NCBI RefSeq assembly: GCF_900105185.1
Contig: NZ_FNTJ01000001.1
Span: 4,050,501-4,114,500, forward strand
Source of the DNA: Pseudomonas saponiphila
GTDB lineage: Bacteria > Pseudomonadota > Gammaproteobacteria > Pseudomonadales > Pseudomonadaceae
Length of the DNA stretch: 64,000 bases
Direction: 5' to 3'
Part shown: positions 54,172 to 64,000 of the stretch, piece after piece
Position numbering within the stretch: the stretch's first letter is position 1
Layout: each line of letters opens with the position of its first letter
Translations under genes and position numbers: made by a program
Notes under the pieces: model-generated
What the model was told of the DNA's origin: nothing
What the model saw: only the letters and a program-made list of their open reading frames with translations
Database searches by the model: none

Positions 54172-55284
54172 TCAGTGCTGGCGAATGAAGTCGAGGATCA
54201 GGCGGTTGACCTGCTCCGCCGCTTCCATCTGCAGCATGTGCCCCTGCCCCGGCAGCACTTCGATCTGCGCCTTGAGGTCGGCGCTGTGGCTCGCCGGGAT
54301 GATCCGGTCGTCGCTGCCCCAGATCACCAGCACCGGCTGCGCGCCGTCCTGCACCACCGGGCGCAGATCGGCCTGCTGGCGGCCGTCGGCGAACAGGTTG
54401 CCGGCCAACTGCCCGAGGGCGGCTTGCACCCCTTCCAGGCGCTTGTACTTGAGCATGTCGTCGAGCATCTGCCGGTTCACCAGTTCGGCGTTGGAGAACA
54501 GCTGCACCAGTTGCGGCTTGAGCGCATTGCGGTTGCTGGCCTCGACGAAGCCTTGCAGGTAGTCGCCGTTGATCTCGCGGCCCAGCCCGGCGCTGCCGAT
54601 CAGGGTCAGCGAGCGCACCCGTTGCGGCGCCAGCCGCGCGGTATTGAGGGACACCGCGCCGCCCATGGAGTGGCCCACCAGATGGGCCACGGGAATCTCC
54701 AGGTGATCCAGCAGTGCCAGCAGCACTTGGCTCAATTCATCCAGGTCGCCCCGTTGCAGGGCCTTGGCCGATTCGCCGTGGCCCGGCAGGTCGAGGGCGA
54801 TCACCCGGCGCCCGGCGGCCAGGGCTTCGTGGTTGAACAGCCAGTTGTTGAGGTCGCCGCCGAAGCCGTGCACCAGCAGCAGCGGCGTGCCGCCTTCGCC
54901 GCGTTCGAAATAGCGGATCAGCCGGCCGCCCAGTTCGACCTTCTGCGGCGCCGGGCCGTGGTCTTCGTCGGCGCTGTCGCCGGGCACGAAGCTGGCCTGG
55001 AACTGCGCGATCACCGCGTCGATCTCGGCGTCGCTGGCCTCGCCGTCGACCACGATGCCCAGCAGCGCGCCCACCGCCAGGGTTTCGTCCTGGCGGGCGA
55101 TCTGCCGGCGCAGGACGCCGGAGAACGGCGCCTCGACGCTGCTGGAGATCTTGTCGGTCTCCACGTCCAGCACTTCATCGCCCTTGCTGATGCTCTGCCC
55201 TTCTTCCTTGAGCCAGGCATCGACCCGGCCCTCGGTCATCGACAGGCCCCACTTGGGCATGGTCAGGGTATGGATCTGGCTCAT
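54172..55284 (-). CDS. acoC: Acetoin dehydrogenase E2: lipoyl domain fused to an alpha/beta hydrolase
   Basis: 370 aa. Lipoyl domain at ~1-80 (MPKWGLSMTEGRV, VETDKISSSVEAP with the lipoylated Lys). An alpha/beta-hydrolase domain (~120-370) has LVHGFGGDLNNW, nucleophile GHSMGGAV, acid WGSDDRIIP and His GQGHMLQME. It lacks the usual peripheral-subunit-binding and catalytic chloramphenicol-acetyltransferase-type E2 core. This matches the AcoC variant described in Pseudomonas and relatives. Start 55284 overlaps the acoB stop (ATGA). No dihydrolipoamide dehydrogenase (E3) is encoded here. Confidence 0.88.
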   Translation of the reverse strand: MSQIHTLTMPKWGLSMTEGRVDAWLKEEGQSISKGDEVLDVETDKISSSVEAPFSGVLRRQIARQDETLAVGALLGIVVDGEASDAEIDAVIAQFQASFVPGDSADEDHGPAPQKVELGGRLIRYFERGEGGTPLLLVHGFGGDLNNWLFNHEALAAGRRVIALDLPGHGESAKALQRGDLDELSQVLLALLDHLEIPVAHLVGHSMGGAVSLNTARLAPQRVRSLTLIGSAGLGREINGDYLQGFVEASNRNALKPQLVQLFSNAELVNRQMLDDMLKYKRLEGVQAALGQLAGNLFADGRQQADLRPVVQDGAQPVLVIWGSDDRIIPASHSADLKAQIEVLPGQGHMLQMEAAEQVNRLILDFIRQH

Positions 55285-56297
55285 CGGCGGCTCCACTCGA
55301 TCACAGTGAGCACGGCGTTTTCGATCTTCGCCGCGTCGGGGATGTACAGGTCTTCCAGGGCGTCGGAGAACGGCACCGGCGTATGGGGCGCGGTGACCAA
55401 TTCGATCGGCGCCTTGAGCGATGCGAAGGCTTTCTGCGCCACCAGGGCCGAGATGTCGGTGGCCATGGAGCAGCGTGGGTTGGCTTCGTCAATGACCACA
55501 AGACGCCCGGTCTTCTCCACGCTTTCCAGGATGCTGTCTTCGTCCAGCGGGCTGGTGGTGCGCAGGTCGATGACTTCGCAGTCGATGCCGCGTCCGGCCA
55601 GGTTGCGCGCCGCATCCAGGGCGGTGTTCACCGTGCGCCCGTAGGACACCAGGGTCACGTCCTTGCCGTCGCGCAGGAAGTTGGCCTCGCCGAAGGGAAT
55701 CGCGTAGGACTCTTCCGGCACTTCGCCCTGCAGGCTGTAGAGCATTTTGTGCTCGCAGAAGATCACCGGGTCGTTGTCGCGAATCGCCTGGATCAGCAGG
55801 CCCTTGGCGTCGTAGGGCGACGACGGGCAGACCACTTTCAGGCCGGGGATGTGGGTCCACAGCGAGGTCAACATTTGCGAGTGCTGGGCCGCGGCGCGCA
55901 AGCCGGCGCCGACCATGGTGCGGATCACCAGCGGGGTCTGGGCCTTGCCGCCGAACATGTAGCGAAACTTCGCCGCCTGATTGAGGATCTGGTCCAGGCA
56001 GCAGCCGGCGAAGTCGACGAACATCAATTCGCACACCGGGCGCACGCCACGGGTGGCGGCGCCGACCGCGGCACCGACGTAGCCGATTTCCGACAGTGGG
56101 GTGTCCAGCACCCGCCCGGGAAATTGATGGTAGAGGCCCTTGGTCACCCCGAGCACGCCGCCCCAGGCGTCGTTGTCGCCGGGGGCACCGGCACCGCCCG
56201 CCACGTCTTCACCCATGATGAACACGCTGGGGTCGCGACGCATTTCCTGGGCCAGGGCTTCGTTGATGGCCTGCTGGTAACTGATTTTTCTCGCCAT
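55281..56297 (-). CDS. acoB: Acetoin dehydrogenase E1 beta subunit
   Basis: 338 aa transketolase-like beta subunit (Transket_pyr ~5-180: EALAQEMRRDPSVFIMGEDV; Transketolase_C ~200-330: VTLVSYGRTVNTALDAARNL). It forms the thiamine-diphosphate E1 with AcoA and cleaves acetoin to acetaldehyde and an acetyl group on the E2 lipoyl. Four-nt overlap with acoC and a GAGAGA site before the start. Confidence 0.92.
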   Translation of the reverse strand: MARKISYQQAINEALAQEMRRDPSVFIMGEDVAGGAGAPGDNDAWGGVLGVTKGLYHQFPGRVLDTPLSEIGYVGAAVGAATRGVRPVCELMFVDFAGCCLDQILNQAAKFRYMFGGKAQTPLVIRTMVGAGLRAAAQHSQMLTSLWTHIPGLKVVCPSSPYDAKGLLIQAIRDNDPVIFCEHKMLYSLQGEVPEESYAIPFGEANFLRDGKDVTLVSYGRTVNTALDAARNLAGRGIDCEVIDLRTTSPLDEDSILESVEKTGRLVVIDEANPRCSMATDISALVAQKAFASLKAPIELVTAPHTPVPFSDALEDLYIPDAAKIENAVLTVIEWSRR

Positions 56298-56342
56298 GAT
56301 GGTTCTCTCGATTTTTGTTGTAGGGGGCGATTAAGGGGCCGC

Positions 56343-57320
56343 TCAGGGATAAGCGACGTACACGTCGCTGAGCAGGTCGGCCGGGCTCGGCTTGGGATCG
56401 GTCTTGGCCTTGCGCACCGCGTCCTCGATCAGCGCTTCCACGTCGGCATCGATCTGCTCCAGCTGGCTGGCCTGCACCAGGCCCGAACGGGTGGTGCGCT
56501 CGCGGAACTGCATCAGGCAGTCGTTGTGCTCGCGGTAATGCTTGACCTCATCGGGCGCGCGGTAGGTCTGGGCGTCGCCCTCGAAGTGGCCGTAGTAGCG
56601 AGTCAGCTTGACCTCGATCAGCGACGGCCCCTCCCCGGCCCGGGCCCGCTCCACGGCGGCGCCGGCGGCTTCATGCACGGCGAAGAAATCGAAACCGTCC
56701 ACCGTCACCCCGGGCATGCCGAAACCGGCGGCGCGGTCGGCGATGTGGTCGCAGGCCACCGACCAGTTGGAGGCCGTGGCCTCGGCGTAGCCATTGTTCT
56801 CGGCGATGAACAGGCACGGCAGGTTCCACACCGAGGCCATGTTCATGGCCTCGAACACCGCACCTTCGTTGGAGCCACCATCGCCGAAGAACACCACCGA
56901 CACGCCGTCGGTGCCCTGCAGCCGGGCGGCCAGGGCCGCGCCCACCACCAGCGGCGCGCCGGCACCGACGATGCCATTGGCGCCGAGCATGCCCTTTTCG
57001 AAATCGGCGATGTGCATGGAGCCGCCCTTGCCCTGGCAGACCCCGGTCTTCTTGCCGTAGATCTCCGCCATCATCCCGTAGACGTCCACGCCCTTGGCGA
57101 TGCAATGGCCGTGGCCACGGTGGTTGGAGGCGATGCAGTCATCGTCCCGCAGGTGGGCCATGACCCCGGCGGCCGAGGCTTCTTCCCCGGCGTAGAGGTG
57201 GACGAAACCGGGGATCTCGCCGGTGGCGAATTCCACGTGCAGGCGTTCTTCGAATGCGCGGATGGTGCGCATCACCCGGTAGGCGTGGAGCAGTTGATCA
57301 GTGGTCAGGGGTGTCGACAT
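56343..57320 (-). CDS. acoA: Acetoin dehydrogenase E1 alpha subunit
   Basis: 325 aa, E1_dh family. The thiamine-diphosphate motif is GDGGSNEGAVFEAMNMASVW (residues ~150-170), followed by NNGYAEATASNW. GGAG 8 nt upstream. Its start overlaps the acoX end by 23 nt, so the two are coupled. Confidence 0.92.
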   Translation of the reverse strand: MSTPLTTDQLLHAYRVMRTIRAFEERLHVEFATGEIPGFVHLYAGEEASAAGVMAHLRDDDCIASNHRGHGHCIAKGVDVYGMMAEIYGKKTGVCQGKGGSMHIADFEKGMLGANGIVGAGAPLVVGAALAARLQGTDGVSVVFFGDGGSNEGAVFEAMNMASVWNLPCLFIAENNGYAEATASNWSVACDHIADRAAGFGMPGVTVDGFDFFAVHEAAGAAVERARAGEGPSLIEVKLTRYYGHFEGDAQTYRAPDEVKHYREHNDCLMQFRERTTRSGLVQASQLEQIDADVEALIEDAVRKAKTDPKPSPADLLSDVYVAYP

Positions 57321-58398
57321 TTTTATTCTCCAGGGTGTCTTGGGACTGAAGGTTCACGGGGTGTTGCCGGTGATCGCGGTCAATGGCCAGCAGGCGCTGG
57401 CGCGCCGCGTGTTCCAGGACCGCGTTGACGTCGATGCTCAGCGGACCGCCGGCATCCAGGGTGACCGTGGGCCGGTCGTGGGGGTTGAATTCGATCTCAC
57501 GCTCGCCATCCAGGGCCAGGGTGCCGGCGCTCAGGCACAGGGGCTGGGGGACGTCGGGTTGCAGGTAGCCGGCCTCCCGCACGCCGCAGCCCTGCAGCAG
57601 GCCGGGGGCCAGGGGCACCAGCAGCGCTTCGGGGGATTGCCGGTCCAGGCGCATCCAGGCGCCGTGGGGTTCCTGGCGAGTGACCGGCAGCCACAACCCG
57701 CAGAGCGCGGAAATGCCGATGGACTGGGGCTCGGCGAAGGTCACGAAGACCTCGGCCAGATCACTGGCGCGACTGATGGCCCGGGCCCCGATAAAGGCCA
57801 GGGGCGACACCGCCACGTCCACCAGGGCCACTTCGCACAGGCCCCGGGCCGGTTCGCGCACCAGCAGGCGCTTGTTGCGCCGCAGGGCGATCTCGGCGGG
57901 CACCCGGCCGCTGGCGTAGAGCCCACCGGCCAGCCCGGCGCTGGTGGCTTCGCGCAGTTCCGGAAAAGCGTTGTTGGTGCCGGTGGACAGGGTCAGCAGC
58001 GGAATGTCGCCCACCTCGGCGGCCACCGCCTTGTGGGTGCCGTCGCCACCGAGCACGGCGATAAGCGCCACCCCGCGCTCGGCCATCCAGCGCGCCGCCT
58101 GGCGGGTGTCCTCGACGCTCTGGCGCAGGGCCAGGTCGAGGAACTCCAGGGCCGGCCAGTGCTGCTCCCGGGCCTGGCGGCTGCGGCTGTTCTTGTGCAC
58201 TGCGGCGGCGATGCCGGTCATGTCGGTGGGCATCAGCACCTGCTCGATGCCGGTGGCGCCAAAGGCCGCTAGCAGACGCTGGATCACCGACACCTTGTCG
58301 GTGCTGGAGAACAGCCCGGCGTTGGCAGTGAGGCGGCGCACATCACGGCCCGAGGCCGGGTTGGCGATGATGCCGACGCTCAGGGGACGGCGGCTCAT
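57298..58398 (-). CDS. acoX: AcoX, ATP-NAD kinase-like protein of acetoin catabolism
   Basis: 366 aa, NAD-kinase-like fold with the conserved GGDGTHKAVAAEVGDIPLLT (residues ~116-135) and NPASGRDVRR near the N-terminus. AcoX is always encoded with acoAB, but its exact reaction is not settled. First gene of the operon, ~112 bp downstream of the sigma-54 promoter. No strong ribosome site is seen. Confidence 0.9.
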   Translation of the reverse strand: MSRRPLSVGIIANPASGRDVRRLTANAGLFSSTDKVSVIQRLLAAFGATGIEQVLMPTDMTGIAAAVHKNSRSRQAREQHWPALEFLDLALRQSVEDTRQAARWMAERGVALIAVLGGDGTHKAVAAEVGDIPLLTLSTGTNNAFPELREATSAGLAGGLYASGRVPAEIALRRNKRLLVREPARGLCEVALVDVAVSPLAFIGARAISRASDLAEVFVTFAEPQSIGISALCGLWLPVTRQEPHGAWMRLDRQSPEALLVPLAPGLLQGCGVREAGYLQPDVPQPLCLSAGTLALDGEREIEFNPHDRPTVTLDAGGPLSIDVNAVLEHAARQRLLAIDRDHRQHPVNLQSQDTLENKNVDTPDH

Positions 58399-58521
58399 GA
58401 GCGCACCGCGGATGGATCACAGGCAGGAGAAAACATCGGGCACCTCGTTCTTATTCTTCGATGGGCCAGTCGGCGCCGGTGGTCAGGAGCCGGTAGCCAA
58501 GGACTAGTTGCCAAGGGCTAG

Positions 58522-58537
58522 AGCAAGGCCGGTGCCA
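58522..58537 (-). promoter_or_regulatory. Sigma-54 promoter of the aco operon
   Basis: On the minus strand TGGCAC-CGGCC-TTGCT, a perfect match to the -24/-12 consensus TGGCAC-N5-TTGCW. Transcription would start near 58510. It is dependent on a bacterial enhancer-binding protein; AcoR is encoded divergently. Confidence 0.9.
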
Positions 58538-58615
58538 GTTGTCGGAAAAACTCTGCAGAAGGCCGTTCCAGAGCGGCTGGCGTGCTTGCCCCATCGCATT
58601 GGGGAACGCCGTCCC

Positions 58616-58632
58616 TGAGACGTCGCATGTCA
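58616..58632. promoter_or_regulatory. AcoR upstream activating site, proximal
   Basis: TGAGACG-TCG-CATGTCA, a 17-bp imperfect palindrome matching the distal site at 14 of 17 positions, ~80 bp upstream of the promoter. Confidence 0.65.
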
Positions 58633-58658
58633 GGCTGCACGGGGCCTTGGCGAGATCC

Positions 58659-58675
58659 TGAGACGTTGCGTCTCA
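58659..58675. promoter_or_regulatory. AcoR upstream activating site, distal
   Basis: TGAGACG-TTG-CGTCTCA, a perfect 17-bp palindrome. Its centre is 43 bp (about four helical turns) from the proximal site, so both face the same side of the DNA. Confidence 0.7.
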
Positions 58676-58767
58676 CCGCCCCCATGGCGCCGTCCGGTGC
58701 TTGTCGAGGGCCGTGGATCGGCGCTTAATGCGCCGACAACGATAAGAAGCTGCAACCGGAGGCCTTC

Positions 58768-60636
<1,869 letters not shown>

Positions 60637-60648
60637 ACCACACCAGCC

Positions 60649-60954
60649 GCGAGCGCCGGCTTGCCGGCGAACAGGCCCTCGAATTGCGCGCCGATCTTGC
60701 GGACGCCTTCGCTGGCAAGCCAGCTCCTACACGGTGCTCCGGAGCGTTGCGGCGTTTCTGTAGGAGCCGGCTTGCCGGCGAACAGGCCCTCCGATTGAGC
60801 GCCGATCTTGCGGGCGCCTTCGCTGGCAAGCCAGCTCCTACACGGTGCTTCGGAGTGTTGCGGCGTTTCTGTAGGAGCCGGCTTGCCGGCGAACAGGCCC
60901 TCCGATTGCGCGCCGATCTTGCGGGCGCCTTCGCTGGCAAGCCAGCTCCTACGG
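60649..60954. repeat. REP array: three units with a 111-bp period
   Basis: Left REPs (TTGCCGGCGAACAGG) start at 60661, 60772 and 60883. Right REPs read CGCTGGCAAGCCAGCTCCTA. The spacer CACGGTGCT(C/T)CGGAG is also conserved. The array's last bases overlap the end of the AraC-family gene. Confidence 0.9.
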
Positions 60955-61989
60955 TTGCCGTGATGTCGTGGAATCAGGCAGGGCGGGCTGGAAACGGGCG
61001 CGGTAGCGTCCGGGGCTTTCGCCGGTCCATTTCTTGAACGCGCGGTGGAAGGCGCTGGGTTCCTGGAAGCCGGTCAGTTCGGCAATCTCGCTGATGCTGA
61101 CGCCGGTGCGGCGCAGCAGTTCGACCGCAACGCCGCGGCGCACTTCGTCCTTGATCTCTTGATAGGAGCCGCCCTCGCGCTCCAGGCGCCGGCGCAGGGT
61201 GCTGGCGCTCATCTGCACCTCGCGGGCGAAGGCTTCCAGGGTCGGCCACTGGCTGTAGTGGCTGCCCCGCAGGCGCTGATGCACCTGGCGGGTCAGACCG
61301 TGCTGGTTGCGAAAACGGATCACCAGCCATTGCGGGGCGCTGCGCAGGAACACCTTGAGCGAGGCCAGGTCCTGGACCACCGGCAGGCGCAGGAAGCGGC
61401 TGGCGAATTCGATCTCGGTGCGCCCGGCACTCCAGCTCAGGTTGCTGCCCCACAGCAGCGCATCGTCGCTGAGGCTCAGGCGCGAATGGCGAAAATCGGC
61501 GCGATCGATGGGGATCCGCCGCCCGCCCAGCCAGCAAAGCAGGCTGATGATCAGCACCAGCAGGGTTTCTTCGGCGTAGTGGCTGCGCAGCGGGTCGGTG
61601 CAGCGGCTTTCAACGCTGATCACCGCGCGCTTGCCGCGCACGCCGAGGCTGGCGCCGACGTCCCGCAAAAACAGGCCAAAGTTGTTCAGGCACTGGCGCA
61701 GGGCCTTCTCCAGGTTGGGCTCCTGGATCAGCCCGCGGCAGATCAGGGCAAAGGCCCCCGGCGGCATGCCGCGGGAGTCGAGCTGGAAGAATTCGTCCTG
61801 CAACTCGCGGATCTGGATCAGCCACAAGGCCGCGAAGGCACTGCCGGACACCCGCGCCCGGGGCTGGTCGAGCAACGCCGGGTCGATGCCGGCCTCGCTC
61901 AATACCGCCGCCAGCCGCGCCGGCTGCTGGCGCAGGGCGTGGGTCATCACCCGGACAAAGTAGACCGCGACCGAATCCGTTTCACGCAT
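60949..61989 (-). CDS. AraC-family regulator with Arabinose_bd-like N-terminus
   Basis: 346 aa. N-terminal effector domain (~20-200: LSEAGIDPALLDQPRARVSG) and AraC HTH (~230-335: MSASTLRRRLEREGGSYQEI, SISEIAELTGFQEPSAFHRA, FKKWTGESPGRYR). The type is that of OruR/ArgR-like regulators of the AraC family. Its TAG stop at 60951-60949 comes from the GTAGGAGC end of the adjacent REP, so the last codons were probably altered by that insertion. It diverges from the hydroxyacyl-CoA dehydrogenase gene. Confidence 0.87.
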   Translation of the reverse strand: MRETDSVAVYFVRVMTHALRQQPARLAAVLSEAGIDPALLDQPRARVSGSAFAALWLIQIRELQDEFFQLDSRGMPPGAFALICRGLIQEPNLEKALRQCLNNFGLFLRDVGASLGVRGKRAVISVESRCTDPLRSHYAEETLLVLIISLLCWLGGRRIPIDRADFRHSRLSLSDDALLWGSNLSWSAGRTEIEFASRFLRLPVVQDLASLKVFLRSAPQWLVIRFRNQHGLTRQVHQRLRGSHYSQWPTLEAFAREVQMSASTLRRRLEREGGSYQEIKDEVRRGVAVELLRRTGVSISEIAELTGFQEPSAFHRAFKKWTGESPGRYRARFQPALPDSTTSRQP

Positions 61990-62160
61990 GTAGAGGCTGT
62001 ACTCCCGTAGCAGGACCTATGGCAAAAAACGCCAGCACCCTTGACCGCTTTCGGCATAGGCCGGCCACCGTGTGCGGCTCTAGACTCGCGCTGGATAACC
62101 CGCAGGGCAAGGCAACCGCGCCATGCTCCGCGAAGGCCATGAACAAAGGAAGAGCTGAAG

Positions 62161-63012
62161 ATGAATCTTGCGACTATCGGGGTGATCGGCGCCGGCACCA
62201 TGGGCAACGGCATCGCCCAGGTCTGCGCCCAGGCGGGCTTTGACGTGACCCTGCTGGACATCGCCCAGGGCGCCCTGGACAAGGCCCTGGCCACCATCGG
62301 CAAGAACCTCGACCGCCAGGTGAGCAAGGGCACCCTCGGCGAAGACGACAAGCGCGCCGCCCTCGGCCGGATCCGCATCAGCACCGACTACAGCGTGCTC
62401 AAGGACGCGCAACTGGTGATCGAAGCCGCCACCGAGAACCTGGACCTCAAGCTCAAGGTGCTGCAGCAGATCGCAGCCCAGGTCGGCGCCGAGTGCGTGA
62501 TCGCCTCCAACACCTCGTCGCTGTCGATCACCCAACTGGCGGCCAGCGTCGGCGCGCCGGAGCGCTTTATCGGCCTGCATTTTTTCAACCCGGTGCCGGT
62601 GATGGGCCTGATCGAGGTGATCCGCGGCCTGCAGACCAGCGACGCGACCCATGCCCTGGCCATGGACATGGCCCAGCGCCTGGGCAAGACCGCGATCACC
62701 GCCGGCAACCGCCCGGGTTTTGTGGTCAACCGCATCCTGGTGCCGATGATCAACGAGGCGATCCTGGTGTTCCAGGAAGGCCTGGCCAGCGCCGAGGACA
62801 TCGACGCCGGCATGCGCCTGGGCTGCAACCAGCCGATCGGCCCGCTGGCCCTGGCCGACCTGATCGGCCTGGACACCCTGCTGGCGATCCTTGAGGCCTT
62901 CTACGATGGCTTCAACGACAGCAAGTACCGCCCCGCGCCGCTGCTCAAGGAAATGGTTGCCGCCGGTTACCTGGGGCGCAAGACCGGTCGGGGTTTCCAT
63001 CACTATGGCTGA
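62161..63012 (+). CDS. 3-hydroxybutyryl-CoA dehydrogenase
   Basis: 283 aa. NAD-binding GVIGAGTMGNGIAQVCAQAG (residues ~6-25), substrate motif HFFNPVPVMGLIEVI with catalytic-type His, GFVVNRILVPMINEA, and the C-terminal helical domain DAGMRLGCNQPIGPLALADL. It oxidises (S)-3-hydroxybutyryl-CoA to acetoacetyl-CoA. The stop overlaps the TetR gene start. Whether it serves butyrate or aromatic-acid breakdown is not clear from context. Confidence 0.9.
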   Translation: MNLATIGVIGAGTMGNGIAQVCAQAGFDVTLLDIAQGALDKALATIGKNLDRQVSKGTLGEDDKRAALGRIRISTDYSVLKDAQLVIEAATENLDLKLKVLQQIAAQVGAECVIASNTSSLSITQLAASVGAPERFIGLHFFNPVPVMGLIEVIRGLQTSDATHALAMDMAQRLGKTAITAGNRPGFVVNRILVPMINEAILVFQEGLASAEDIDAGMRLGCNQPIGPLALADLIGLDTLLAILEAFYDGFNDSKYRPAPLLKEMVAAGYLGRKTGRGFHHYG

Positions 63013-63601
63013 GCGCTGCTCACGCTTTGCCGAAAGCCGCGACAAGGCCCTGGAGCTGTTCGCCAGCAAGGGCTTCGGCCAGGTCGGCATGCGTGAGCTG
63101 GCGAGCCACCTGGGGCTGACCCCGGGCTCGCTGTACCACCATTACCCGAGCAAGCAGCACCTGCTGCTGGACCTGATCGAGGAGTTCTTCGATGAGCTGC
63201 ACAGCACCCTCAAGCGCCTGCAGCGACGCAAGCTGCAGGGTGACTGCCTGCCAGCGCTGATCCGCGCCCACCTGAAGCTGCACCGGGAATTGCCACGGCA
63301 TTTTCGCCTGGTGGAGCGTGACAGCGGCTGCCTCAATCCCGACCAGCAGGTGCGGGTCGGGCAATTGCGCGAGCGTTACGAGCAGCAGTTGCTGCAACTG
63401 CTGGGTACCCCGCCCGGCCTCGGTGCGGCGGCCCAGCGCGCCGCTGCCCATGCCCTGGCCAACCTGCTCAACAGCGCCCCCGGCTGGTTGAGTGAGCAAC
63501 CGCTGCCCGAGCGTGAACGCGAGGTCCTGCTGGAAAACCTGCTCAGCGGCGCCATCGAGCGGCTAATGGGGGGCGCACCGCTGCACAGCAACGTGGCCTG
63601 A
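63005..63601 (+). CDS. TetR-family transcriptional regulator
   Basis: 198 aa. HTH at residues ~10-55 (ALELFASKGFGQVGMRELAS, LTPGSLYHHYPSKQHLLLDL). Start 63005 is favoured over an ATG at 62891, which lies inside the upstream coding sequence. It overlaps the dehydrogenase stop by 8 nt and probably regulates it. Confidence 0.88.
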   Translation: MAERCSRFAESRDKALELFASKGFGQVGMRELASHLGLTPGSLYHHYPSKQHLLLDLIEEFFDELHSTLKRLQRRKLQGDCLPALIRAHLKLHRELPRHFRLVERDSGCLNPDQQVRVGQLRERYEQQLLQLLGTPPGLGAAAQRAAAHALANLLNSAPGWLSEQPLPEREREVLLENLLSGAIERLMGGAPLHSNVA

Positions 63602-63604
63602 GCC

Positions 63605-64000
63605 TCAGCGCAGCTGCAGCGGGTCCACCAGGCCAGCGGCAATCGCCATGCCCACCAGCGCGGGCAGGTGCTCGGCCTGCATGCGCTTCATCACCCGTGA
63701 GCGATACAGGTCGATGGTCTTGATGCTGACCCCCAGCTGTTCGGCGATCTCGCGGTTGGTGTAGCCCTGCACCAGGGGCAGCAACACGTCCTGCTCCCGT
63801 GGCGTCAGGCTCTGCAGCAACGCCTGCACCCGGGCCTGCCCGGCGCTCTGGCTCTGATGGCGGTCGGCGCGGCTCAGGGCCTGCTGCACGCTGTCCAGCA
63901 GCAGCTGTTGGTTGTAGGGCTTTTCGATGAAATCCACCGCTCCGGCCTTGAACGCGCGCACCACGATGGGCACGTCGGCGTGGCCGCTGACAAAGATCAG
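63605..64000 (-). CDS. FixJ/NarL-type response regulator (partial)
   Basis: At least 131 residues, N-terminus beyond the window. The receiver end (LIFVSGHADVPIVVRAFKAG, Lys in DFIEKPYNQQLLLD) is followed by a LuxR HTH (LTPREQDVLLPLVQGYTNRE, KTIDLYRSRVMKRM). The EKPY segment is typical of FixJ-like regulators. It converges on the TetR gene. Confidence 0.85.
   Translation of the reverse strand: MIFVSGHADVPIVVRAFKAGAVDFIEKPYNQQLLLDSVQQALSRADRHQSQSAGQARVQALLQSLTPREQDVLLPLVQGYTNREIAEQLGVSIKTIDLYRSRVMKRMQAEHLPALVGMAIAAGLVDPLQLR

Noticed and set aside
55383..57428. 681-codon + strand frame opposite acoB/acoA
   Set aside because: Antisense to two confidently identified genes. The low-complexity composition is typical of antisense frames.

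Overview
The window reads as a chromosomal segment of a fluorescent-group Pseudomonas (P. fluorescens/protegens/chlororaphis type). The grounds are the high G+C and C/G-ending codons, the many REP palindromes built on GTAGGAGC...GCTCCTAC, and a gene order at 0-18.5 kb that matches the ped (quinoprotein alcohol oxidation) locus known from P. putida. No RNA gene or CRISPR array was recognised.

Region 1 (1-20.4 kb): a PQQ-dependent alcohol oxidation island. It holds a zinc metallohydrolase (cut by the left edge), a SoxYZ-like carrier, a periplasmic binding protein, cytochrome c-550 (pedF), a Ca-type quinoprotein ethanol dehydrogenase (pedE), a pentapeptide-repeat protein, two regulatory pairs (pedR2/pedS2 and pedR1/pedS1), an ABC module with a beta-propeller partner, a rhodanese-like CXXCW-family protein, a FIST-domain protein and a porin. 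Four transcription units share a CTTGGTA-type palindromic motif, which may be a common operator. A parDE toxin-antitoxin pair sits inside the island, and its toxin gene is broken by a nonsense codon.

Region 2 (20.6-27.1 kb): a D-lysine/pipecolate module. A dpkA-type reductase diverges from an RpiR regulator, polar amino acid ABC transporter genes and an amaD-type FAD oxidase.

Region 3 (27.1-43.1 kb): accessory DNA. A FAD monooxygenase/LysR/unknown-gene block is flanked by 18-bp inverted repeats. An orphan HicB-like antitoxin follows. A complete IS21-family insertion (2641 bp, 6-bp target duplication) splits a mocR-type regulator; removing it restores the frame exactly. Next come a GNAT/quinone reductase/AhpD operon, a chemoreceptor, and a tandem duplicated immunity-like gene pair with reciprocal truncations.

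Region 4 (43.3-48.5 kb): a second polar amino acid ABC operon with an AstE/AspA-like deacylase and an RpiR regulator. Region 5 (48.9-52.9 kb): alpha/beta hydrolase, LysR regulator, two immunity-like genes (one DUF4303) and a lipoprotein.

Region 6 (53-60.6 kb): the acetoin catabolic operon acoXABC-bdh, with a sigma-54 promoter and two 17-bp AcoR-type upstream sites, and the divergent activator acoR. Region 7 (60.6-64 kb): an AraC regulator whose stop codon lies in a REP, a 3-hydroxybutyryl-CoA dehydrogenase, a TetR regulator, and a FixJ-like response regulator cut by the right edge. Three REP arrays have strict but different periods (90, 132 and 111 bp), and a second dispersed repeat family occurs five times.
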